A stretch of DNA of 64,000 nt from Erwinia persicina NBRC 102418 (GCF_001571305.1 NZ_BCTN01000010.1:62001-126000); one strand, 5' to 3'; counted from the stretch's first letter, positions 18,272 to 28,518 are shown. The notes: generated from the letters alone by a model not told the origin. Translations and numbers: made by a program.

Positions 18272-19258
18272 ATGGGACAACTGATTGAAGGCGTCTGGCA
18301 AGACCAGTGGTATGACACCAAAGCCACAGGCGGCCGTTTTAAACGTTCTGAATCTGCCTTTCGCAACTGGGTTACCGCCGATGGTGAAGCCGGCCCAACC
18401 GGCAAAGCGGGTTTTCGCGCTGAAGCCGATCGCTACCATCTGTATGTGTCTCTCGCCTGCCCGTGGGCACACCGCACGCTGATTATGCGCGAATTAAAAG
18501 GGCTGTCCGATCTGATTTCAGTCTCGGTGGTGCATCCACTGATGCTGGAAAACGGCTGGACCTTTGATGAAGATTTCCCTGCTGCTACCGGCGATAGCCT
18601 GTATCAGAACGAATATCTTTACCAGCTCTACCTCCACGCCGACCCGCAGTATACCGGCCGCGTGACGGTCCCGGTGCTGTGGGACAAACAGCAGCACACT
18701 ATCGTCAGCAATGAATCAGCCGATATTATCCGCATGTTTAACAGCGCCTTTGACGGTGTTGGTGCGCGCGCCGGAGACTATTATCCGCAGGATCTGCATG
18801 CTGAAATTGATGAACTGAATGGCTGGATCTACGATACGGTCAACAACGGCGTGTATAAGTCGGGGTTTGCCACCAGCCAGCCAGCCTATGATGAGGCGGT
18901 AACCGCGCTATTCGCATCGCTGGACCGGCTGGAAACCCTGCTGGGTCAACACCGCTATCTTGCCGGGGAACACCTGACGGAGGCCGATATCCGCCTGTGG
19001 ACCACGCTGGTGCGTTTCGACCCGGTGTACGTCACTCACTTCAAATGCGACCGTCACCGGGTGAGTGATTACCTGAACCTGAACGGTTTTCTGCGTGACC
19101 TGTGGCAGACGCCCGGCCTGGCGGAGACCGTTAATCTTGATCATATCCGTCATCATTACTACTGCAGCCATAAGACCATTAACCCAAGCGGCGTGATCTC
19201 ACTGGGCCCGGCGTACGACTGGGATGTTCCTCACGGCCGTGACCGGCATTTCGGTTAA
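18272..19258 (+). CDS. yqjG: Glutathionyl-hydroquinone reductase YqjG
   Basis: Xi-class glutathione transferase of 328 residues. It reduces glutathionyl-hydroquinones to hydroquinones with release of glutathione disulfide. The catalytic cysteine is in LACPWAHRT (about residue 63). The C-terminal helical domain carries the family motif ADIRLWTTLVRFDPVYVTHFKC, with the two tyrosines near the active site (DYLNL.GFLRDLWQ and HYYCSHKTINPSG). AAGGAGC precedes the ATG. It follows yqjF as in E. coli. Confidence 0.95.
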   Translation: MGQLIEGVWQDQWYDTKATGGRFKRSESAFRNWVTADGEAGPTGKAGFRAEADRYHLYVSLACPWAHRTLIMRELKGLSDLISVSVVHPLMLENGWTFDEDFPAATGDSLYQNEYLYQLYLHADPQYTGRVTVPVLWDKQQHTIVSNESADIIRMFNSAFDGVGARAGDYYPQDLHAEIDELNGWIYDTVNNGVYKSGFATSQPAYDEAVTALFASLDRLETLLGQHRYLAGEHLTEADIRLWTTLVRFDPVYVTHFKCDRHRVSDYLNLNGFLRDLWQTPGLAETVNLDHIRHHYYCSHKTINPSGVISLGPAYDWDVPHGRDRHFG

Positions 19259-19268
19259 CCCTTAGCAA

Positions 19269-19295
19269 CCAGGGCGATTTTCCTCCCCGCCCTGG
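19269..19295 (+). terminator. Hairpin after yqjG
   Basis: The 8-bp stem CCAGGGCG/CGCCCTGG with an 11-base loop begins 11 bases after yqjG. No T-run follows. Confidence 0.4.
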
Positions 19296-19399
19296 ATGTT
19301 CCGCACCCTTTATTGATCTGGCACAAATTCCCCTCTTTCGCGCTTACGTATCTTTACTGACGTGAACACCTAAAACGAAATCACTACGGGGATGGAGCC

Positions 19400-19534
19400 A
19401 TGATCAAATCTGTCGCAATCTGCCTTGCCGTTGTTATGCTCTGCTATGTGGCTTTTGTCGGCCACTATTACTATCAGACTTTTTCAACCTTCAGCAGCAT
19501 TGAGCATTCTCAGGAAAACAACGCTGTTCAGTAG
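19400..19534 (+). CDS. Small single-helix membrane protein (44 residues)
   Basis: ATG at 19400 with GGGGATGGAG just upstream opens a 44-codon frame ending in TAG at 19532-19534. The product is one hydrophobic helix (AICLAVVMLCYVAFVGHYYYQ, residues 6-26) followed by a short polar tail ending NNAVQ. It lies between yqjG and the convergent yhaJ, where E. coli has yhaH/yhaI. It is not a fragment of either that I can recognise. The ribosome-binding site and the hydrophobic profile support translation. No function can be assigned. Confidence 0.6.
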   Translation: MIKSVAICLAVVMLCYVAFVGHYYYQTFSTFSSIEHSQENNAVQ

Positions 19535-19557
19535 TCTGACGCGGCGACTGCGGGCTG

Positions 19558-20460
19558 TTATCCCTGGCGTTTCGCCAGCAGTTTCGGGATCTCCCGCAGG
19601 CACCAGGACTTTGCTTCCCCCATACTGTCACGCCGCCATGCCATAATAATGTCCACTTCCCGGGTGTACTCCGGGCTGACCACGCGCAGACGACCTTCCG
19701 CAATATCCTTCTCCACCATGGTGTAGGGCATGGTGCCCACACCCAGACCGGCCAGCAGTGCACGGTGTTTATCTTCGATGGTGCTGACCGTCAGTCGCTG
19801 CTGCTTGTCGAGCAGCGTCACGGTCAGAACCGGACGTTCGCGGGCGGTATCAGCGACGGCAATCCCGCGATACTTCACACGCGTGGTTTCCGACAGGGGT
19901 TCCGGCTCCAGATGAATAGGATGCTCCGGGCTGGCCACATAGACACTCATCAGCGTGTAAAGCTTGCGGGTATTAATTTCTGATGACGCGCGAAAATGCA
20001 TATCCGGCGCAATCACGATATCAGCCCGCCCCTGCTCCAGGCGCTCCCAGGCCCCCGCCAGCACTTCGGTCATCAGGGAGACCTGAGTATTGGCTTTATC
20101 GGCCAGCTTCCCGACCAGGGGAAACAGCAGCTCAGTGGACACCAGCGCTTCGGTAGCGATGGTCAGATGGGTTTCCCAGCCGCGCGCCAGCGCTTCAGCA
20201 TCGGTGGTCAGTTTATCCGCCGCTTCCAGCAGAACGCGTCCCCGTTCCAACAGCATGCGTCCGACATTGGTGAATTTTGTACGGTGACCTGAACGGTCAA
20301 ACAGCACCACATCTAACTCTTCCTCCAGCTTCTGCATTGTATAACTCAGGGCGGAGGGGACGCGACCCAGCTCATCCGCGGCGGCGGCAAAGCTTCCGCG
20401 ACGGTCGATAGCGTCCATCACCCGCAGCGCTTCCAGCGTCAGAGCACGATCTTTGGCCAT
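19558..20460 (-). CDS. yhaJ: LysR-family regulator YhaJ
   Basis: DNA-binding transcription regulator of 300 residues. The N-terminal winged helix (TLEALRVMDAIDRRGSFAAAADELGRVPSALSYTMQKLEEEL, about 8-50) is followed by an effector domain from about 92 (THLTIATEALV..ELLFPLVGKL). It matches E. coli YhaJ, which activates yqjF in response to aromatic and quinone-like compounds. It is divergent from yhaK, and the 125-base gap between them probably holds its own operator. Confidence 0.92.
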   Translation of the reverse strand: MAKDRALTLEALRVMDAIDRRGSFAAAADELGRVPSALSYTMQKLEEELDVVLFDRSGHRTKFTNVGRMLLERGRVLLEAADKLTTDAEALARGWETHLTIATEALVSTELLFPLVGKLADKANTQVSLMTEVLAGAWERLEQGRADIVIAPDMHFRASSEINTRKLYTLMSVYVASPEHPIHLEPEPLSETTRVKYRGIAVADTARERPVLTVTLLDKQQRLTVSTIEDKHRALLAGLGVGTMPYTMVEKDIAEGRLRVVSPEYTREVDIIMAWRRDSMGEAKSWCLREIPKLLAKRQG

Positions 20461-20585
20461 AGTAATTCTCTGTCAGGAAATTTGAATATTGCCAGCAGAT
20501 TAACTGGCTAACAATCCGGCGTCCAGAAACTTACCATAACAGGATAATAAACGGCGGGATGTTTCCGGCCGATAAGGAGAAAAGT

Positions 20586-21287
20586 ATGATAACCAGTCGA
20601 ACCGCAGAGCAGTGTGGCAAAGCCGATTATGGCTGGCTGCAGGCACGCTATACCTTCTCCTTTGGTCACTATTTTGATCCTCAACTGCTTGGCTACGCGT
20701 CATTGCGCGTGCTGAATCAGGAAGTGCTGGCACCAGGGGCTTCCTTCCAACCCAGAACCTATCCTAAGGTCGATGTACTGAACCTGATATTACAGGGCGT
20801 GGCAGAATACCGTGACAGTGAAGGCAATCATGTGCGAGCACAGGCTGGCGAGGCACTGCTGCTGGCGACGCAGCCCGGCGTCAGCTACTCCGAGCACAAT
20901 ATCAGTAAAGAGGTCCCTCTGACGCGTATGCAGCTGTGGCTGGATGCCTGTCCTGAACGTGAAAATAACGCGGTGCAGCAGATGCCCGTTTCTGAACATC
21001 TGCGCTATACCCTAATCGCTTCGCCAGATGGCAGTGCGGGCAGCCTGCAGTTACGTCAGCAGGTGTGGATCCATCAGGTGGTGCTGGCACCGGGCGAAAG
21101 TTACGTCCTGCCTCTGCATGGCACGCGAGCCTATCTGCAATCGATTCATGGCTCCCTGAAAGCGACCACAGATTCTCAACAGGAAGATCTGGCCTGCGGT
21201 GATGGTGCCTTTCTGCGTGAGGAGCAGAGCCTGACCCTTACGGCGGAAAACCCCTTGCGGGCGCTGGTTATCGATCTCCCGGTATAA
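20586..21287 (+). CDS. yhaK: Pirin-family bicupin protein YhaK
   Basis: Cytoplasmic bicupin of 233 residues. The start MITSRTAEQCGKADYGW at 20586 is chosen because AAGGAGA lies before it and the recalled E. coli YhaK begins the same way. Pirin signatures are RYTFSFGHYFDPQLLGYASLRVLN and the cupin block PRTYPKVDVLNLILQGVAEYRDSEGN. YhaK is a redox-sensitive marker induced by nitroso/oxidative stress in E. coli, with no proven reaction. It is divergent from yhaJ, its probable regulator. Confidence 0.93.
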   Translation: MITSRTAEQCGKADYGWLQARYTFSFGHYFDPQLLGYASLRVLNQEVLAPGASFQPRTYPKVDVLNLILQGVAEYRDSEGNHVRAQAGEALLLATQPGVSYSEHNISKEVPLTRMQLWLDACPERENNAVQQMPVSEHLRYTLIASPDGSAGSLQLRQQVWIHQVVLAPGESYVLPLHGTRAYLQSIHGSLKATTDSQQEDLACGDGAFLREEQSLTLTAENPLRALVIDLPV

Positions 21288-21376
21288 CGGCATCAGGATC
21301 ATAACCTTCTGACGATTCAGCGATGTCCTGACCGGTAAACGGCTATACAGAGCAGCAAAACTGTACGCTGTTAACG

Positions 21377-21403
21377 CAAAAACCCCGCCGAAGCGGGGTT
21401 TTT
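21377..21403 (-). terminator. Distal rnpB terminator copy
   Basis: ACCCCGCTTCGGCGGGGT stem-loop (reverse strand) flanked by A and T runs. It is identical in core to the proximal copy. Because both flanks are A/T-rich it could also stop yhaK transcripts coming from the other side. Confidence 0.85.
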
Positions 21404-21505
21404 ACTGAATGGTTCGACGCTGACCGGTAAGCCGCTTTCCTGTCACAGAGAGTGTCGTGGACAGGCAGAGGCCATACAGAGCGGCAAAACTGTACGCTGT
21501 TAACG

Positions 21506-21532
21506 CAAAAACCCCGCCGAAGCGGGGTTTTT
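21506..21532 (-). terminator. Proximal rnpB terminator
   Basis: Reverse strand: stem CCCCGC/GCGGGG with a TTCG tetraloop, then TTTTTG, about 10 bases beyond the mature rnpB 3' end. Confidence 0.9.
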
Positions 21533-21540
21533 ACTGAATG

Positions 21541-21920
<380 letters not shown>

Positions 21921-21929
21921 GGCGCGCAG

Positions 21930-21956
21930 TGTATAGGGTTTTCACCTGGATGTCAC
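21930..21956 (-). promoter_or_regulatory. rnpB promoter
   Basis: Reverse strand -10 box TATACA at 21935-21930, 10 bases before the RNA start, and a -35-like GTGACA at 21956-21951 (spacer 15). A GC-rich CTGCGCGCC discriminator follows the -10, as in stringently controlled stable-RNA promoters. The -35 box overlaps the rsmI stop codon. Confidence 0.65.
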
Positions 21957-22816
21957 TCACCCTGCTGTTCGAGCGCGTACTTATAGAGCGCATTTTTTTT
22001 CACGCTGTGGATCTCAGCGGTCAGCGCAGCGGCTTTCTTCAGCGGCAGCTCGGCCTGGAGCAGCGCCAGCGTACGCAGCGCTTCCGGTGGCAGTGCCTCT
22101 TCCTCAGCGTGATACCCTTCCACAATCAGCACCATCTCGCCCTTACGGCGATTGTCTTCTTCCTGTACCCAGGCCAGCAGTTCCCCTACCGGTGCACCGT
22201 GAATCGACTCCCAGGTTTTGGTGATTTCCCGTGCCAGCACCACATAGCGCGCGGGGCCAAGTACTGCCACCATATCCTGTAAGCTGTCCAGCAGGCGGTG
22301 TGTCGATTCGTAAAAAATCAGGGTGCGCGGCTCCTTCTCCAGCTCGCGCAGGGTATCGCAACGTCCTTTGCTTTTGGCTGGCAGGAAACCTTCGTAACAG
22401 AAACGGTCAGACGGTAGTCCGGCGGCACTCAGGGCCGCAATCGCGGCGCAGGCACCCGGTAACGGTACCACCCGGATCCCCGCTTCACGGCACAGACGCA
22501 CCAGGTGATAACCCGGATCATTGATTAATGGCGTGCCCGCATCGGAAACTAAAGCTATGCTTTGACCTTCGCGCAGCTTCGCCAGCAAGACTTCCGCTTT
22601 CTGCTGTTCATTATGATCGTGCAATGCGAAGAGGCGCGCATTGATGGCGAAATGTTGTAGCAACAGCCCGGTATGACGTGTATCTTCCGCAGCGATCAGA
22701 TCGACGCTCGCAAGCACCTTTAGTGCCCGCTGGGTGATATCGCCCAGGTTACCTATCGGTGTTGGAACGATATAGAGCGTGCTGGCAGAAATATCTGCCC
22801 GATCGTGTTGTTTCAT
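21953..22816 (-). CDS. rsmI: 16S rRNA 2'-O-methyltransferase RsmI
   Basis: Methylates the 2'-OH of C1402 in 16S rRNA using S-adenosylmethionine. The 287-residue protein has a tetrapyrrole-methylase fold: [15 protein letters not shown] at the N-terminus, AAEDTRHTG, the SAM loop [14 protein letters not shown] (about 90-103) and [23 protein letters not shown]-terminal helical extension (about 230-287) is usual for RsmI. It is divergent from lpoA, and its 3' end carries the rnpB promoter. Confidence 0.96.
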   Translation of the reverse strand: MKQHDRADISASTLYIVPTPIGNLGDITQRALKVLASVDLIAAEDTRHTGLLLQHFAINARLFALHDHNEQQKAEVLLAKLREGQSIALVSDAGTPLINDPGYHLVRLCREAGIRVVPLPGACAAIAALSAAGLPSDRFCYEGFLPAKSKGRCDTLRELEKEPRTLIFYESTHRLLDSLQDMVAVLGPARYVVLAREITKTWESIHGAPVGELLAWVQEEDNRRKGEMVLIVEGYHAEEEALPPEALRTLALLQAELPLKKAAALTAEIHSVKKNALYKYALEQQGE

Positions 22817-22878
22817 TGTTTGATCCGAATTGCCGATTTAATATTGAGCATCTTGAAAAAAACATCACTGGATACAGT

Positions 22879-24900
22879 ATGCTTCCTTCGAAAGTAGTTC
22901 ACTGCAAAGCAGTACGCACTATGCCGCTGCTGCTGGCAGCCCTGATTTTTGCCGGTTGTACCGGTCAGGCTCCGCAAACGCCTCAGGCGAATGTACAGGG
23001 GGCTGCCACTGGCACCTCTGACTATTATCTTCAGCAAATGCAGCAAAGCGCAGATGATAACAAGGTTGACTGGCAATTACTCGCAATCAGAGCGTTGTTG
23101 AACGAAGGGAAGGTTCCTCAGGCCAACGATCAGCTGACGCAGGTGCCACAGGATCTCAATGCCACTCAACGTCAGGAGCTGTTACTGCTCCAGGCACAGC
23201 TCAGTATCGCGCAGAAAAATCTGCCGGATGCCGCGGCAAAGCTGAAACAGCTTGATACCAGCGCCCTGTCCCAGGAGCAGCAGGTCCGTTACTACCAGTT
23301 GCTGATTGCCACCAGCGAGGGTCGCCCTTCGCTCGATGTGCTGCGCGCCTGGATTGCCCAGGAGCCGCTGCTGACCAACCCGGCGGATAAACAAAAGAAT
23401 ATCGATGCGACCTGGCAAACGCTGACGCAGATGACACCTGACCAGATGAACAGTCTGGCCATTAACGCCAGTGAAAACGTCCTGCAGGGCTGGCTCGATC
23501 TGCTGGGCGTCTACCGCGCTAACGTCAGTGACCCGGATATGCTAAAAGCGGGTATCAGCGACTGGCAGACACGCTACCCTAATAATCCGGCGGCTAAAAT
23601 GCTGCCTACCGCGTTGACGCAGGTGCAGAACTTCCAGCCCGCTTCTACGGGGAAAATCGCCCTTCTGCTGCCGTTAAGCGGTCAGGCGCAGGTGTTTGCA
23701 AATGCCATCCAGAAGGGGTTTAACGACGCGAAGAATGGTGTGCTGGCTCAGGGCAGCGAGCCGGCTGCTGCGGCACCGGTACAGGCTCCTGCGGCAGTCC
23801 AGGCAGCCCCGGATGCTGTTGTCAGCCCATCGGCTGCCCCACAAGCCACCGACGCAGCAGCAGCCACCGACGTTCAGCCTCAGTCCGCCCCGGCCAACAG
23901 CGTAGAAACGGCAGCGCCGTCTGCCACTACCCAGGTTCAGGTTTACGATACCAGTACTCAGCCTATCGAACAGGTTCTGGCCCAGGCGAAGAGTGATGGT
24001 GCCACGCTGGTGGTCGGCCCCCTGCTGAAAAATCACGTGGAAGCGCTCGCAAACAGCCAGACGCCGCTGAACGTTCTGGCCCTCAATGAACCGGAAACTG
24101 TCCAGAACCGTCCGAATCTTTGCTATTTTGCGCTTTCTCCTGAAGACGAAGCGCGTGATGCCGCTCATCATATGTGGGATCAGGGCAAACGTACTCCGCT
24201 GCTGCTGGTACCCCGTACTTCGCTGGGCGACCGCGTGAGCAAAGCGTTTACGGCTGAATGGCAGAAGCTGGGCGGCAGCCAGGTGTTGCAGCAGCAGTTT
24301 GGTTCGAAAGCCGAGCTGAAACAGGGCATCAATAGCGGCGCGGGCATCCGCCTGAGCGGCACGCCGGTGAATACCCAGCCTGCGGCGGCGGCGGGTGTGA
24401 CCATTGGCGGCCTGACGATTCCGGCCCCGGTGAGCGATGCGCAGATCAGCAGCAGCAACGGCAGCGTTGATTCCGTGTATATTGTCGCGACTCAGGACGA
24501 GATGGCGCTAATTAAACCGATGATCTCCATGCGCGTCAGCAGCCGTGATAATGTGGGTCTGTATGCCAGCTCACGCAGCTATCAGGCAGGAGCCGGCCCG
24601 GACTATCGTCTGGAACTGGACGGCTTACAGTTCAGTGATATTCCACTGCTGTCCGGCGCCAACCCGGCACTGATGCAGCAGGCAGCAAAGTCGTTTAACA
24701 ACGATTATTCACTGGTTCGTCTCTATGCTATGGGCATTGATGCCTGGACGCTGGCAAACCATTTTAACGAGATGCGCTCGCTACCCGGTTTCCAGATTAA
24801 AGGGGATACGGGCAATCTGAGCGCAACTCAGGACTGCGTCATTAACAGGAAGTTAGTGTGGAGCCAGTATCGCCAGGGCCAGATCGTGCCGGCCAACTAA
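22879..24900 (+). CDS. lpoA: Penicillin-binding protein activator LpoA
   Basis: Outer-membrane lipoprotein that activates PBP1A in peptidoglycan synthesis. It has 673 residues from the ATG at 22879, chosen because the signal [19 protein letters not shown] with lipobox IFAGC then lies at the N-terminus. Residues about 35-250 form a TPR-like helical domain. An Ala/Pro/Gln-rich linker (about 275-345) is low complexity. The rest is a periplasmic-binding-protein fold ([44 protein letters not shown]). The yraN start lies 43 bases inside its 3' end. Confidence 0.95.
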   Translation: MLPSKVVHCKAVRTMPLLLAALIFAGCTGQAPQTPQANVQGAATGTSDYYLQQMQQSADDNKVDWQLLAIRALLNEGKVPQANDQLTQVPQDLNATQRQELLLLQAQLSIAQKNLPDAAAKLKQLDTSALSQEQQVRYYQLLIATSEGRPSLDVLRAWIAQEPLLTNPADKQKNIDATWQTLTQMTPDQMNSLAINASENVLQGWLDLLGVYRANVSDPDMLKAGISDWQTRYPNNPAAKMLPTALTQVQNFQPASTGKIALLLPLSGQAQVFANAIQKGFNDAKNGVLAQGSEPAAAAPVQAPAAVQAAPDAVVSPSAAPQATDAAAATDVQPQSAPANSVETAAPSATTQVQVYDTSTQPIEQVLAQAKSDGATLVVGPLLKNHVEALANSQTPLNVLALNEPETVQNRPNLCYFALSPEDEARDAAHHMWDQGKRTPLLLVPRTSLGDRVSKAFTAEWQKLGGSQVLQQQFGSKAELKQGINSGAGIRLSGTPVNTQPAAAAGVTIGGLTIPAPVSDAQISSSNGSVDSVYIVATQDEMALIKPMISMRVSSRDNVGLYASSRSYQAGAGPDYRLELDGLQFSDIPLLSGANPALMQQAAKSFNNDYSLVRLYAMGIDAWTLANHFNEMRSLPGFQIKGDTGNLSATQDCVINRKLVWSQYRQGQIVPAN

Positions 24901-25250
24901 GCCGCCAGCAGCAGGGGGCGGCCCGCGAGCGTCAGGCTCGTCACCTGCTGCAAACGTCGGGTTTGCGTTTTATCGCCGCCAATGTGCGTTACCGTACCGG
25001 CGAGATTGACCTGATTATGCGTGAGGGGCAGGTGTGGGTATTTGTTGAAGTGCGCTACCGACGCGATGGCCGTTTTGGCGGCGCCGCAGCCAGCATTACC
25101 CGCAGTAAACAGCAAAAACTGTTACGTGCCGCAGCACTGTGGCTTAACGGCCGGGGACTGAGTTTTGACACGGCCGACTGTCGATTTGATGTGGTAGCGA
25201 TCACCGGCGAACAGGTGGAATGGTTACCCAATGCATTTACAGCAGAATAA
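24858..25250 (+). CDS. yraN: UPF0102-family nuclease-like protein YraN
   Basis: Starts at a GTG inside lpoA, preceded by AGGAAG. The protein has 130 residues. The core [21 protein letters not shown] (about 47-67) carries the E-D..E-V pattern of a restriction-endonuclease-like (PD-(D/E)XK-type) fold, followed by [13 protein letters not shown] and the FDVVAI strand. The family is near-universal in bacteria and its reaction is unproven. The overlap with lpoA and the closeness of diaA point to one transcript. Confidence 0.92.
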   Translation: MEPVSPGPDRAGQLSRQQQGAARERQARHLLQTSGLRFIAANVRYRTGEIDLIMREGQVWVFVEVRYRRDGRFGGAAASITRSKQQKLLRAAALWLNGRGLSFDTADCRFDVVAITGEQVEWLPNAFTAE

Positions 25251-25289
25251 GCGCCTGTTTTTGAAGGCTAAACTAACCAGGTGAATGAC

Positions 25290-25880
25290 GTGCTGGAAAG
25301 AATTAAAGTCTGTTTTACTGAAAGTATTCAAACACAGATCGCGGCAGCAGAAGCGCTGCCAGATGCGATATCACGCGCGGCGATGACCATGGTGCAGTCG
25401 CTGCTGAATGGCAACAAAATCCTGAGCTGTGGTAACGGAACCTCCAGTGCCAATGCCCAGCATTTTGCTGCCAGCATGATCAACCGCTTTGAAACCGAGC
25501 GTCCGAGCCTCCCCGCTATCGCCCTTAGCGCAGATAACGTCCTGCTGACGGCCATTGGTAACGATCGACTGCATGAAGAGATTTATGCCAAACAGGTGCG
25601 TGCGCTGGGCCACGCCGGTGATATTTTACTCGCCATATCAACCCGGGGTAACAGCCGTGATATTGTCAAAGCCGTAGAAGCGGCGGTAACGCGTGATATG
25701 ACCATTGTCGCGCTGACCGGCTACGACGGCGGTGAACTTGCCGGTCTGCTGGGCCCCCAGGATGTGGAGATCCGTATTCCCTCGCATCGCAGCGCGAGAA
25801 TTCAGGAAATGCATATGTTAACCGTGAATTGTCTGTGCGATTTAATAGATAACACTTTGTTTCCCCACCAGGATGTTTAA
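25290..25880 (+). CDS. diaA: DnaA initiator-associating protein DiaA
   Basis: SIS-domain protein that binds DnaA and promotes timely replication initiation at oriC. I place the start at the GTG at 25290: AGGTGA sits 6 bases upstream and the product then has 196 residues, like E. coli DiaA. The in-frame GTG at 25281 has no such site. Signatures are [31 protein letters not shown] (about 37-67) and the C-terminal [19 protein letters not shown] helix. It forms tetramers in E. coli. It stands between yraN and dolP. Confidence 0.93.
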   Translation: MLERIKVCFTESIQTQIAAAEALPDAISRAAMTMVQSLLNGNKILSCGNGTSSANAQHFAASMINRFETERPSLPAIALSADNVLLTAIGNDRLHEEIYAKQVRALGHAGDILLAISTRGNSRDIVKAVEAAVTRDMTIVALTGYDGGELAGLLGPQDVEIRIPSHRSARIQEMHMLTVNCLCDLIDNTLFPHQDV

Positions 25881-25890
25881 AGGAGCTTAA

Positions 25891-26463
25891 ATGAAGGCAT
25901 TATCTGCATGTGCAGTTATCCTCACCGCGTTACTGTTACAGGGCTGTGTGGCTGCCGTTGTCGGCAGTGCAGCCGTTGCCACGAAAAGCGCGACTGACCC
26001 CCGCTCCGTAGGCACTCAGGTTGATGACGGGACATTAGAACTGCGGGTAACCAACGCGTTGTCCAAAGACGAACAGATCAAACAGAATACCCATATTGTG
26101 GCCACAGCCTATCAGGGCAAAGTGCTGCTGACCGGACAGGTACCGAGCAACGACCTCGCTTTACGGGCAAAACAGATTGCTGTCGGCGTTGACGGGGCGA
26201 CCGAGGTGTATAACGAAATCCGTACTGGCAGCCGGGTCAGCTTTGGTACAGCCTCCTCGGATACCTGGATCACCACGAAAGTACGTTCACAGCTGCTGAG
26301 TAGCGATCAGGTGAAATCCTCGAATGTTAAAGTGACCACTGAAAACGGCGAAGTGTTCCTGCTGGGCCTGGTGACCGATGCGGAAGCGAAGGCCGCAGCC
26401 GATATCGCCAGCCGGGTAAGCGGCGTCACGCACGTCACCACGGCGTTTACGATTCTGAAATAA
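25891..26463 (+). CDS. dolP: Outer-membrane lipoprotein DolP (YraP)
   Basis: Division- and outer-membrane-stress-associated lipoprotein of 190 residues. The signal peptide ends in lipobox LLLQGC (Cys19). Two BON domains are at about 48-115 (LRVTNALSKDEQIKQN.., GKVLLTGQVPSNDLALRAK) and 125-190 (ITTKVRSQLLSSDQVKSSNVKV, GEVFLLGLVTDAEAKAA). In E. coli it binds anionic lipids at division sites, supports amidase activation and BAM function, and is made under sigma-E control. AAAGGAGCTTAA precedes the ATG, 10 bases after diaA. Confidence 0.95.
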   Translation: MKALSACAVILTALLLQGCVAAVVGSAAVATKSATDPRSVGTQVDDGTLELRVTNALSKDEQIKQNTHIVATAYQGKVLLTGQVPSNDLALRAKQIAVGVDGATEVYNEIRTGSRVSFGTASSDTWITTKVRSQLLSSDQVKSSNVKVTTENGEVFLLGLVTDAEAKAAADIASRVSGVTHVTTAFTILK

Positions 26464-26471
26464 CCCTGTGC

Positions 26472-26495
26472 GGGGCGACCGAAAACGGTCGCCCC
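26472..26495 (+). terminator. Hairpin after dolP
   Basis: Perfect 9-bp stem GGGGCGACC/GGTCGCCCC with loop GAAAAC, nine bases after dolP, between it and the convergent regulator gene. There is no T-run. The stem is nearly the same as that after alx. Confidence 0.5.
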
Positions 26496-26565
26496 AACGG
26501 AATTCGCGCTTATCCTGCCGAAGCCGATCTTCTTTTCCTGTCCATCCGAGCAATGCCAGTCTGGC

Positions 26566-28476
26566 TTACAACCGGCTTAAACAATCCATCGCTACCGCTT
26601 TAAAACTGGCAAAATCTTTGCTGTCTCGCAGTCGGGTCATTGCCCTTTCCCGCATAAACGTAACAAACAGATCGTAAATCGCCATCGCTTCTTCATATTC
26701 CGTTTTACTGATTGCCAGCAGAAAAATGACGTAGGCTGTCTCGTCTCCCCAGGCCACCCCTTTCGGGGCCAGCACCGTGTAAACACAGGTTTTTTTCGCC
26801 AGCAAGCCCAGCGAGTGCGGCAGAGCGATCCCTTCACCCAGCATGGTACTGACAATGGCTTCACGCTCCTCCACAGAGGGGTAAAACGTCTTATCGACCA
26901 TCCCCTCCACCTCCAGTTCAGCGCAGAGCTGACGGAACAGATCGCTGCGATCCATCGGCTGGTCAAGGATCAGGAAGTGACTGGCATCGAAAAATTTCTC
27001 CAGCATATAGGGCCGCGTACGATCCAGCAGCACCAGCTTACCGATCTGCTCCAGCTGGTACTCGGTGGGAAATGGCGACATCACGACCACCGGTTTATCT
27101 TTGTCGCTGAGGCGAACAGTCGAGATGACAAAATCCTCTTCCACGCTCTCCTTCAGCTCGTATTCACGCAGTGACAGGGTGTTACTGACGACAATCTGCG
27201 GGTATTTCCGCAATAGCATAGCCTCGATCATCCGCACGGTGGAGTTGCCGGTGTCGCACACCAGCAGGATCTGCGGATGACGCTGGTAGCCGACATTGTA
27301 ATGACGCTCCAGCCCCACCCCAATATGCAGCACCAGGAAACCGATTTCATTTTCACTGATGGTATAAGGCGTGTATTTACCCCAGCTGGAAACGGCAGCC
27401 AGCGTCACATCCCAGGCCATGGGATAGTGCTGTTTGATATTGGACAGCAGCGGATTCGGGATCTGGATCTGATATCGCACGCGGGTGATCATCGTTTTAA
27501 TGTGCGTCAGCAGATCGGCATGGAGCTGAGGATCGTCCTGCAGGTTGAAATTATAGTGGGTATTAATGTAGCTGAGGATGTAGTTCACCAGCGAGTCACC
27601 GTCATCAGGGCTGATCACGCTGGCCGCGCTATCCTCTACCCGGCGTGCGGCAATATTCACACGCAGGTAAGCCTCTTCCGCCGGAGAGATCGCCTTCCCG
27701 GTGATCGGTCTCATCAGATTAACAATATGACGCGCGGCGCTTCGCACCTCATCCGCCACATCTTCTGCGGTAAAATCCGTCAGTGGGTAACCTTCCCCGA
27801 TGCGGCGTACCGCCACGGCACAATACAGACGCAGATAGAATTCGCCCTCATCGGTCAGGCGAATATTGAAACGCGAAAGACACTGTTGCAGCAGCGGTTG
27901 CAGCGTTTCAAGCATTCCGCTGTTTAGCGCTTCCAGCCGCAACAGGGGGCTGTCGCCGTTCTCCTGAGCAATCTGATACAACAGATCGGTCAGGCAGGTA
28001 CGCATCGCGACCTCCGTGCCAAACAGCTTCATGCCATAGCGAGGCTTGGTTTCAATCGCCAGCTGGTAACGCGCCAGCCACTCTCTGACCTCGGCCATAT
28101 CGCTTTGCAACGTGGTGCGACTGACAAACCACTCATCTGCCAAATCTTCCAGTTTCAGGGAAAAAGCCGAGGTAAGAAAACGAGTCAGCAGATGGTACAC
28201 ACGCTCAGGCGACGTGCGCGGCACACGTAAATGGGAAGGTGACTGCTGCAACAGCAGGGTATAGCGCAGGCTGTCGCTAATTTTTAACTGATAGCCCGCC
28301 CCACGGTTAAGCACCAGGCTGGCGCCGTGATCGGCCAGTAACTCGTTGAGCACGCTGATATCAGTACGTACCGTGCGCGTGGAGACGTCAAAACGGCGTG
28401 CCAGTTCATCCTGCGGCACGGTTTCGTTTTGCAATAAATCAAATAACTGTGCCAGACGTTGGTTCGGGAATCTCAC
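26566..28476 (-). CDS. PRD-containing transcription regulator with EIIB-like and EIIA domains
   Basis: The 636-residue BglG/MtlR-type regulator has these parts in order: HTH (about 4-62), second HTH/Mga-like region (about 85-150), PRD1 (about 180-285), PRD2 (about 292-395), EIIB-like segment with C407 in LLVCDTGNSTVRM, and a C-terminal EIIA-Fru/Mtl-type domain (about 500-636) with H554 in ALPHSLGLL. PRD2 keeps both expected histidines (H325, H384). PRD1 appears to have lost them (CAVAVRRI, RVNIAARR). Such proteins sense PTS phosphorylation and sugar flux and activate the neighbouring catabolic operon. It stands alone downstream of that operon with its own upstream region. It has no sigma-54 activation domain, unlike DgaR of Salmonella. 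Confidence 0.88.
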   Translation of the reverse strand: MRFPNQRLAQLFDLLQNETVPQDELARRFDVSTRTVRTDISVLNELLADHGASLVLNRGAGYQLKISDSLRYTLLLQQSPSHLRVPRTSPERVYHLLTRFLTSAFSLKLEDLADEWFVSRTTLQSDMAEVREWLARYQLAIETKPRYGMKLFGTEVAMRTCLTDLLYQIAQENGDSPLLRLEALNSGMLETLQPLLQQCLSRFNIRLTDEGEFYLRLYCAVAVRRIGEGYPLTDFTAEDVADEVRSAARHIVNLMRPITGKAISPAEEAYLRVNIAARRVEDSAASVISPDDGDSLVNYILSYINTHYNFNLQDDPQLHADLLTHIKTMITRVRYQIQIPNPLLSNIKQHYPMAWDVTLAAVSSWGKYTPYTISENEIGFLVLHIGVGLERHYNVGYQRHPQILLVCDTGNSTVRMIEAMLLRKYPQIVVSNTLSLREYELKESVEEDFVISTVRLSDKDKPVVVMSPFPTEYQLEQIGKLVLLDRTRPYMLEKFFDASHFLILDQPMDRSDLFRQLCAELEVEGMVDKTFYPSVEEREAIVSTMLGEGIALPHSLGLLAKKTCVYTVLAPKGVAWGDETAYVIFLLAISKTEYEEAMAIYDLFVTFMRERAMTRLRDSKDFASFKAVAMDCLSRL

Positions 28477-28518
28477 GAAGCACCACTTTTATGCAATCAA
28501 CCAGGAGAAAACGTAACT

